Below, one piece after another: positions 56,570-64,000 of a DNA stretch of 64,000 nucleotides. This stretch comes from Limonium bicolor (taxonomy: Eukaryota; Streptophyta; Magnoliopsida; Caryophyllales; Plumbaginaceae). The stretch spans positions 124,311,503-124,375,502 of the forward strand of contig CM041783.1 in the NCBI GenBank assembly GCA_023374045.1, in the 5' to 3' direction. Made by a program: the position numbers and the translations under genes. Every line of letters starts with the position of its first letter. Position 1 is the first letter of the stretch. The notes beneath the pieces were generated by a model. It saw only the letters and a program-made list of their open reading frames with translations, searched no databases and was not told the origin of the DNA.

Positions 56570-59500
56570 TGAAATACCCCAAACCTTGATATGTGGTTTA
56601 AATATTAAACTATGGTATGTAAAGGCTAAAAAGTGCCTTAGAAACATCAGTGAGCAATTTAAACCATAGTAAAATGCAATAAAGCACTAAGATACAGTTT
56701 GAGCAAAAACATGCTCTAAGCTAGGAGTGAACTTGGTTAGGACCCAAAGAGCCTACCAAGACTTAATAATATTCAATTATGATTTAATAAGGGTAATTAA
56801 GTCCTTAGGAAACCTTGGTAGACAATTACATCAAACAAAACACAAATAAATGCCTTAAAGTCAATAAGAGCAAAAATGTGCTCTAAGCTTGGGATAAATT
56901 TGTATAAGACCTAAAGTTCAAAACTATACCTTATAAATATGTTAATGAACATACTAAATCAATTACCAAAGAAAACCAAGCTTGAAAACAAGTTAAAACA
57001 CAAAATGTGCTTTAAGGAGTCTTAAAGCACATTTTTGAAAAATTGTCTTGTAAATGAGTTTTGAATGGCTAAATGTCCATCATTACTCTTTAATTAACAT
57101 GTGTACTATATATTATCACATTTTGAAGTCTATATCAATGGGAAATCAAAAATTTCACAAATATGTGCCTTAGTTTGTGAATAGTAACCAAAATGTGCAA
57201 ATTTATAACATAAGTCAATATAAGTAAGTTTATTGGTCAACAAAGACTATTATACCCCTAGGTAGAGGTGGGGGCCGGTTTTTATCATGGTGAGTCACCA
57301 ACATGTAAAAGAAATCAATTAAAGAAAGGAAGGAAAAGTAAGTAAATGAAGAAAGTTACTTTATAACATAAATATCTTCCAAAAGCAAAACTTATCTTCA
57401 TTTCTCCCTTCCTCCTTCATTTCCCACGTCTTCAAGCTCCCTTCCTCCCTTCCATTTACGATTTGCTATAGTTACACACAAGAACTCCATCTTTGAATGC
57501 TTGTAACTCCTAGCTCCATGGTCCAAATTCAATTTCAAGACCACCATTCTTCTAGTTGGAGCAAGCTCTACACTCCTATCTTTTCAAATCTTCAAAAGCC
57601 TCATTTCGGTGCCAAGGAGATTCACCATTGATGGAGCTTGACCTCATCTTTTCACACCTTGTTGTTCTCCTTTGCTTCAAGGTAAGGAAACTCAAAGAAA
57701 ATCCATGTTTCCTCCATGTTTTTATGTTGACCGAAAATCACCACTAATGGTGTATTTACCTTGCCTTGTTCTAGCTACATTCAAATCATTCAAGGGCTTG
57801 GTGGAGTCCTCTCTTGATACTTATTCAAGTTCTCTTCCAATTCCAAGGTAAAACAATTACCTTAATGTGTTAAGACAATATATGTGCCTAGGGTTTACAA
57901 TGAGATGAAGCATAATGCTTGAATACTCATTCTATTATTTGTACATTGTTTAGAAGTTGACAAACAACCAAACATCCTTACCGGTTTTACAAGGAAACAA
58001 GAAAGAAGTTTGTGAGGAAAAAGAGGTAAACAAACTATCTCAATGTAGTTTAAATGCCTTAGGAAAATGAGCTAGATTTGCTTAATAAAATACCTAAGGA
58101 GCCAAAGGTGAGTGACCTAGTAAAATGCTCTCAAGGAAACTATTAAAGGGCATATGTGTTGTTGTATGTAATTGCAGGTCAAAGGCATTATCTATGTGGG
58201 AAATTCAGTGTTTAAGGTTTATGCAATTTAAGGGCCTAAGAGCCATGTTATTTAAGGGCCTAAGTGCCAAGCAATTTAAGTTTATGCACTATATTGTGAT
58301 GTAGTGTAGTTTAAGGATTTAGATGTGTGTAAAGAACATTCTTTGTGAAGATGAGTGTCTTGTATGGTTAAAGGAGGAAAAACAATATGTTTGTGTGTAA
58401 GGAATGTGCATTAGATGATTAAGTGTTTTTGGTTGTAAAAGGGTGAAAACCTAAGTGTTTGTGTGTGAGAATACTCTTGGTGGATTTTAGGTGTTCTTGA
58501 ATGTCTAATGGTGAAAGCTATGTGTTTTGGTATGACATTGTGCTAAGAGAACCTATGGCAAAATTTAGATGATGCATAAGAAGTTCTAAGTGTTTAAAAA
58601 GAGTTTTGGTGAGTTTGGAAGTGTTGAGAATGATTAAATGTTTTACTAGGTAAAGAAAGATGTATTAAGGTGTTTAGAGTGCTACAAGGATTTAGACATT
58701 GTCTTGGAAGTTCTAGAAATCAAAGGAGTTGTTCTAGGACTTAGGCAAACTTTGGAAAACAAGGAGAAGGAATAAACTTGTAAAAGGACTACAAGGATGA
58801 CATAAGAAATTTAGTTGTAAGAAAAGATGCTTAAGAGTGGATGTTCAAATGGAGAAGAAATATTATGGTATAATGGTTACAATAGGCATGAAGCACCACT
58901 TAAAAACCTAAGGAGGAAATACTATAAGTGTTAGAGATTTTGGTGGAAATTAGTTAAGTGTTTAAAGGCTTGGAAAGTGAGTGTTTTGGCTTGTCCGAAC
59001 ATCCGCCCGGACATGGACGTTCGGACAGGCCCTGTTGCGTAGAAATTCTCAGAGTCTCGAACTGTGTCCGAACTTCGGAAGTCCGGACACAGGTTCGGAC
59101 ACATGAGATTCTACTTTGAAATTTCCCTCGACCCATGTCCGAACTTCCAAAGTCCGGACACATGTTCGGACATGCGCCTGTTTCCAGTTTTAAGTCACGG
59201 CTTGCGTCTGAACTTGGGAAGTCTGGACACAAGTTCGGACATGCCACTGTTTTGGCCAAAAATGTTGTTTAAGGTTAGGAAATGTCGTCTAAAAATGGTG
59301 ATTAGTTAGTAATGATGATATGAGGTTATTTAAGGACATGTTGAGTGAGTTATAATGACAATTTAGTGGGGGAAAAGTTGTATTAAAATGTAAAAGTAAA
59401 ACAAGTTAAAATGTGAAGTTATGTAACTAAGTTAACGGGGAAAAGTTATAAGCATTAGACTTTAAACAATCATGTTACCCCGATGTTAATAGAGGTACAT

Positions 59501-61143
59501 GTGATGTTATCAGTTGTTCGAGAATTGCTCGAGGAACATAAGTGGACATGATAAAGTGGACTCCGGTGACAGGTATGGTTTTCTTGCAACCTATGTCCTA
59601 CCGGATTACACCGGCTTGTATGCCAATGTGTTTTTCTGTATGTTTGCCACATTGTAAGATAAAACATGAAATGAGTTTACAGTAATTCATATATGTGGCG
59701 TGTTCAACTCCGATACCATTTAACCTCGGAAGTGATAACCTTAGTTAACTGAGTCTAGGACCACATGAGAGTTCGGTATTCGGATTAAGCGACCCGAACC
59801 ATGGGACGTTCTAACCACGGCTATGCGTGTGTTAATTGTGTGATATTTGTGTGTGTGTATGTAAGGACCTCTCTCGTATGTTTAACCCAGAAGTAATGTT
59901 GTATAATGTGTGTATGTGATAGACTCCATAGTGGGGCTCTAACTATTTATCTACAAGTAAATATGTACTAACAGTGGTGAGGAATCCGGTTAGGCCGGTC
60001 GCGCGTTGTTTGGGAGTGGGTATCCTTCTTAGCCTTACCCTTCTCTCTGTTATGGTTGTTTCCCTCACGGGTTATGATCTCCCATTAGCTTACTCCAAAG
60101 CTTAGCTATTCTGACTTATGATCGTTTTAGGGGGAACATGTGTTGTGTGGTGTGTTCGGGTCACTAAACCCAAACCATCTTAACTTAAGTTACTCGTCCG
60201 ACTATTAGGACGGTAATGAGTGTTGTATAATGAGTTTATCATGAGGGTGACATCATTCTCTAGGCTCACCAGTGAATTAACAATGTTTGGGTCAGTTCCT
60301 AAGAGAACCGCTCCCGTTATGTTATGTGTTGTTGTTGTAATGCAATTTCTATTGCGATGTTGTTATGTGCACGTTGTAACATGAAAGGTGTTGTTATGTA
60401 GTGTATGTTATATATTGTAAAATGTGGAGTATGTGGATCATGGATATGAATCCCAGTTTATGATAAGAGGCGTTTAAGGATAACCTGATTAATGGGTAAG
60501 TGTCGTCTATTAAGGAAGTAGCTCCATTAGAGGAGAAACACTCTAGGGGTGATGAATACCATGAGTGACTTATCAAGTAAGGATGTGTTATCTGTTCGTT
60601 GAGCCCATTGAGGCGGAATGTTATGTGTTGTGTGTCTATAGTTGCATGCATGATTTAAATATAATCAACCGCATGCTAAGACGACAATTAGTTGTGCGTG
60701 GCCCGGTAGCATGCGGGCTGCGGGATTACCATACCAGCAAAGGTGCTGAGCCCCTTGGGGGCCACCCTTTCTCTTCTTTTCCTATTTCAGGTACAAAGAG
60801 CTGGAGCCGTTCGAGAGTAGGACGGGGTAGTGGTTGTACATGGGTAATCATTTAAGTTGTATATATACAGTAGGTGTAGTAAGACCGAAATTGTTATCGG
60901 CACCAGTTTGTAAATACTCGGTACAGTTGGAAGGTATGTGTATGTTTTGTTGTTAATGGAAAGGGATAATAATGTGTAGTCGCTCGGGAATCTAGTCCAT
61001 CAGACCGGTACAATGTTTATGTAATAGCCTTATTAGCCACGTGGGTGGTTAACGGCGTGTAACACCAATGAGTTAGTAATGTGATGAAGTATATTTTCCG
61101 CTGCAGATTGTTGTTATGTGTTTGTTGATGGATGGGTGTTACA
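56570..61143 (+). mobile_element. 5' LTR of family G Gypsy element, 4574 bp
   Basis: Begins TGAAATACCCCAAACC and ends GGGTGTTACA, followed by a tRNA-iMet PBS, so it is a genuine 5' LTR. Conserved blocks: TGAGTCA 57291-57297 beside CCGGTTTTTAT, AAGGTAA motifs 57680-58030, four hairpin units 58994-59245, GGTATGGTTTTCTTGCAACC core at 59572, and the AGCCCC/GGGGGC hairpin at 60748-60765. It is followed by 1.8 kb of internal sequence only. Lineage is probably Tekay/Del-like, judged by TGTAACACC-type ends and the primer; no coding region is available to confirm. Confidence 0.82.
58994..59245 (+). repeat. Four-unit GC-rich hairpin array in giant LTR
   Basis: Units starting near 58994, 59065, 59137 and 59206 (about 70 bp apart), each TGTCCGAACTT...AGTCCGGACACA and GTTCGGACA, able to fold as nested hairpins. 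The frame on either strand simply mirrors the repeat. Confidence 0.85.
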
Positions 61144-61148
61144 AAAAG

Positions 61149-61160
61149 TGGTATCAGAGC
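61149..61160 (+). promoter_or_regulatory. Primer-binding site, tRNA-iMet
   Basis: TGGTATCAGAGC, five bases after the LTR end, is complementary to the 3' end of plant initiator tRNA-Met. The next bases create a perfect hairpin with it (61153-61176). Confidence 0.88.
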
Positions 61161-62973
61161 GAAGTATCGCTCTGATGACTGAATTACCGAGCTTAGGAAG
61201 TACCGAGTTAGGATTTTAGTACTTTGGGTTAAGGGTTGAGTGATAGCGTGAGAGATACGCTAGTTAGGAGTAACCAGTGTGTACTAGAAACCTACAGTGT
61301 CCAACCCACCCTCCACAATCCCTGTTTTATAACTTGGGAAACAACGCCAGAGAGATGAAAGTCCTCTCATACTCGGGAATACCCGATCTGGCTGTTATTA
61401 AGTACCTCTAAAGGTATGGAGAACCTGTCATATGGTAGATCCCGAAAGGTGGGAATCCCAGAGACGGTTTCCATCTGAACAATGTTAACCGCATTAATAG
61501 CGTAGAATGAAGAATTTTGTGTATAGAAGAATAGAATTTCCGGCAACCTGGGTCGGCATGCCGAGCAGTCGAGAATAACCAGCTTGCAACGCACCAACCG
61601 TGCAACAGACAAGAAGTACAGTAATGAAACCCGAGACGAGTGTCTACGGGACTACAGTCGTTAAATGATACACCAACGGTATACCAACCGACAAAGGAAC
61701 CACAACGTAGTGCCCAAACAAAGACAATTTTCAGTAACCACGACAAATGGGTGGAACGGGCTACGAAGAGGAAACAATACAAAAGAAAAAGGGGACTCCA
61801 AGAATGGGGAACACCCCAGTTAATGATTATCATGTGAAGACAGTGAGAAGTCACCTAGAGGAGTTATTATCAAGACCGTGAAGTTAAGTGAGATCATTAT
61901 AACTGTGGAAGGGCTTAACGGCCTAACCTTTGTAATTGGAAGTACACTAGTCAGCAAGAAGCTAGATTTGGTTAAGGCAAGAAGGCATTGTAAAACCATG
62001 AGAATTTTTCTTTCAAGCTTAGGTCTATTTCAAACTCTTTTCTTTCAAAACCAGATTTTCTTTCCAACAGATACTTCTTTCTAACCTTCTTCTAAACCAA
62101 ACCAGTAAAACCAAAAGCAGTTGACAAGATACAACAGTGGATAAACTTTCCCTCGATTAAGTTCGGGAAGCATAGAATGAATATTGTCACGGGACAATAT
62201 AAGGGAGTTGACAACAGAATACTTTACCTAGGCGTGTGACGGACACTACGAGTGTACCAACTGAAATGTGGGATGACCGCACTCCGATAGGAGCTTGTGG
62301 GCTTGACAGACCTACTTATGGGTTAGTTGGGTAAGTAGTAATGTATCAGTAGGGTACCCCACTATGTATACAAGTAGAGTCCGGAACACGGGAAGTAGTC
62401 GACTCCGTACTACGGTCAGCAGTATAAGTCAAACAAGAGCTAAGGACTACCATGAATGGTTGAAGTTAAGGAACTCAGTTAAGATAACTAGACTAAAGGA
62501 ATTAGTGAATTCATTTTTAAGGAAATGTTTAAGAGTCAGGAGGTGCAAAGTGCACTAACTGTAATGAAAAGACATCGTATACGTCTTAAGGATCCTCGGG
62601 GATAAACACGATAGCTGGAATGGTGACCCAACCTGTGCATGGCAAGCAGATGCCTAATGTGGACACATTAGTGTGCAAGGAACGAGATGAAACTCCCAGA
62701 ATGAGTTCCTACACTACCAGGAAGTGTAGATCTTCACAGAAGAAGATAATAAGCCAGTTAAGAACGCAAACGGCGTGGCTAACTGAATACCAATAAGTGT
62801 GAACCTGATGTAACGGCATAACTTTGTGACACCCAGGAGCAATCGTTGAAGGGTGTTCGCATCAACAAGTGTTGCACGAAATGACATGACAGAAGCACAA
62901 GGGTTGAAACTAACACCCAGTTTATACATAGGTTGTCAGGAGACGGACTGACAAACCTAAGGGGCATCCCATG
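61161..62973 (+). other. Internal 5' region of family G element, truncated
   Basis: 1.8 kb following the PBS with no coherent gag frame; short frames have no recognisable motif. It ends abruptly at a minus-strand LTR end (62974). It could be a long untranslated leader or a decayed gag. Confidence 0.55.
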
Positions 62974-63608
62974 TGTAACACCCCTACTACGCACATGCAT
63001 TACTTGAAATCGCAGCGGAATTTAAACAACTAAACAGTAACTAAATGATTAGTGCTACAACGCCGCCAACCACCCACGTGGTTAACAAGGCTGAATAAAT
63101 ACAAATGTATCGGTCTGATGATCAGACTCCCGAGCATAGAACTAAAAACCCTATATACAAAAACACAATACCGAGTATTTACTTACATCATTCACTGTAA
63201 ACCATCACTGTAAACTGTTCACAACCAAAATATATAACGCCACGGGAGCACAGGCGCATCCCGGGCCCAACATCCAAAAGTAATCAAAAGTAAACCTGCA
63301 ACATAGAATCTAAAGCCATTCCGCTTCTTCGATCCTCATCCTGCAGTAAAAGAAATATGGAGCCCCCGAGGGGGTCAGCAACCCTTGGCTGGTATGGTTA
63401 ACGCGCAGCCCATCGGCTACCGGGATAACGCAACTAATTGACATGGTGACATGGCATTCATTCTAAAACACACAACTTAAACATATATCATAACCTGGGT
63501 ATTGTACACAACATCACACACATCACACAAGAACAATTCCTTTTAGGAAGAGAACCAACACAGTTAGTCCCCATAGAGAGCCTAGAGAATGTTCCATGCT
63601 CATGCTAA
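62974..63608 (-). mobile_element. Giant LTR of family G, minus orientation, partial
   Basis: Starts TGTAACACCCCTACTACG and, inverted, aligns with the 3' end of 56570-61143: GCAGCGGAA, CCACCCACGTGG(T)TAA, the CGGTCTGATG block, and the GAGCCCCCGAGGGGGTC hairpin at 63360. Cut at 63608 by another LTR. Confidence 0.75.
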
Positions 63609-64000
63609 TGTAACACCCCAACTCAATCCAAATGTGGTCTCGCAACTTAACAACATATATATATAACATGTCACAGCGGAATTCTTTACACTCCAGGACC
63701 TTACCACGGTCTGACTACAGAATATACCGAACATTAGTACATAACAACCTTAACCAAATACATATTCTTCTTACAATCCTCTCAACAACCTATACATCTT
63801 ACTAACTCAATTGCCATACGAGTGTACATGCACAACTCGTAGGTCACACTTAATCTTAACACTTGTATCCTTCTTACTCTTGCGACGGCCGCTTCCTGAT
63901 GTACCTGTGTAGTAAAAACAGCCCCCAAAGGGGGTCAGCACGAATGCTGGTACGATCCCCTCATGGCCCCCAAGCTAACGTGGCTACGACGACTAATTGT
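63609..64000 (-). mobile_element. Second family G LTR end, minus orientation, runs off the window
   Basis: Starts TGTAACACCCCAACTC at 63609 inside the preceding LTR and repeats the family layout: CACAGCGGAATTC, then the AGCCCCCAAAGGGGGTC hairpin at 63919. A nested insertion of a diverged copy of the same family. Confidence 0.7.

Noticed and set aside
59064..59309. Frame with repeated SELRKSGHRFGHM-like units and its minus-strand shadow
   Set aside because: Periodicity comes from the DNA hairpin array; repeats are read in both strands equally.

Overview
The window is a block of nested transposable elements from a flowering-plant nuclear genome. It holds Ty3/Gypsy LTR retrotransposons (Athila-type, Tat-type and a giant-LTR tRNA-iMet-primed type), Ty1/Copia remnants and one large CACTA (En/Spm) DNA transposon. 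A eudicot is likelier than a grass, but the species cannot be fixed from the sequence. I see no convincing host gene, no rRNA or tRNA gene and no CRISPR. Base composition is AT-rich, broken by short GC-rich palindromic blocks inside the elements.

Layout. 1-1034: end of an inverted LTR (family A). 1598-11314: CACTA element with genes on the minus strand (tnp2 transposase, then a Transposase_24/DUF8039/Ulp1-protease region joined to it by a predicted in-frame intron) and hairpin arrays at both ends. 11315-11723: Copia RNase H tail. 12216-15610: an env-like/plant-transposon-type reading frame split by a 1.5-kb family A solo LTR (13681-15182, TSD TTCTC). 16472-26968: a nearly complete Athila-type element (LTR-PBS-gag-PR-RT-RH-IN-PPT-LTR, TSD ATCTT) that splits another open frame.

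27218-64000 is dominated by very long LTRs (about 4.3-5.1 kb) of one Gypsy family in both orientations. One is a solo LTR (34278-39115, TSD GAAAC) inserted in a Tat-type LTR fragment; two unoccupied copies of its target site lie at about 44.86 kb and 52.30 kb. 43473-52699 is a Tat/Ogre-like element with both LTRs (TSD ATGCG), a PBS, a gag remnant, several tandem-repeat arrays and no reverse transcriptase, so it is a large non-autonomous derivative. It sits inside a minus-strand giant LTR (42996-43472 plus 52700-56569). A plus-strand giant LTR with its tRNA-iMet PBS follows (56570-61160), then 1.8 kb of internal sequence and two more minus-strand LTR ends.

The features most worth following up are the exact 38-bp register of hairpins and spacers at the CACTA left end; positionally matched but sequence-different four-unit GC-rich hairpin arrays in the giant LTRs, with comparable arrays in other families; a primer-binding site folded into a perfect hairpin; and paired polypurine-plus-hairpin modules in the Tat derivative. 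Most pol frameshifts and differences between the Athila LTRs are single-base indels, so residual assembly error must be excluded before calling those genes dead.
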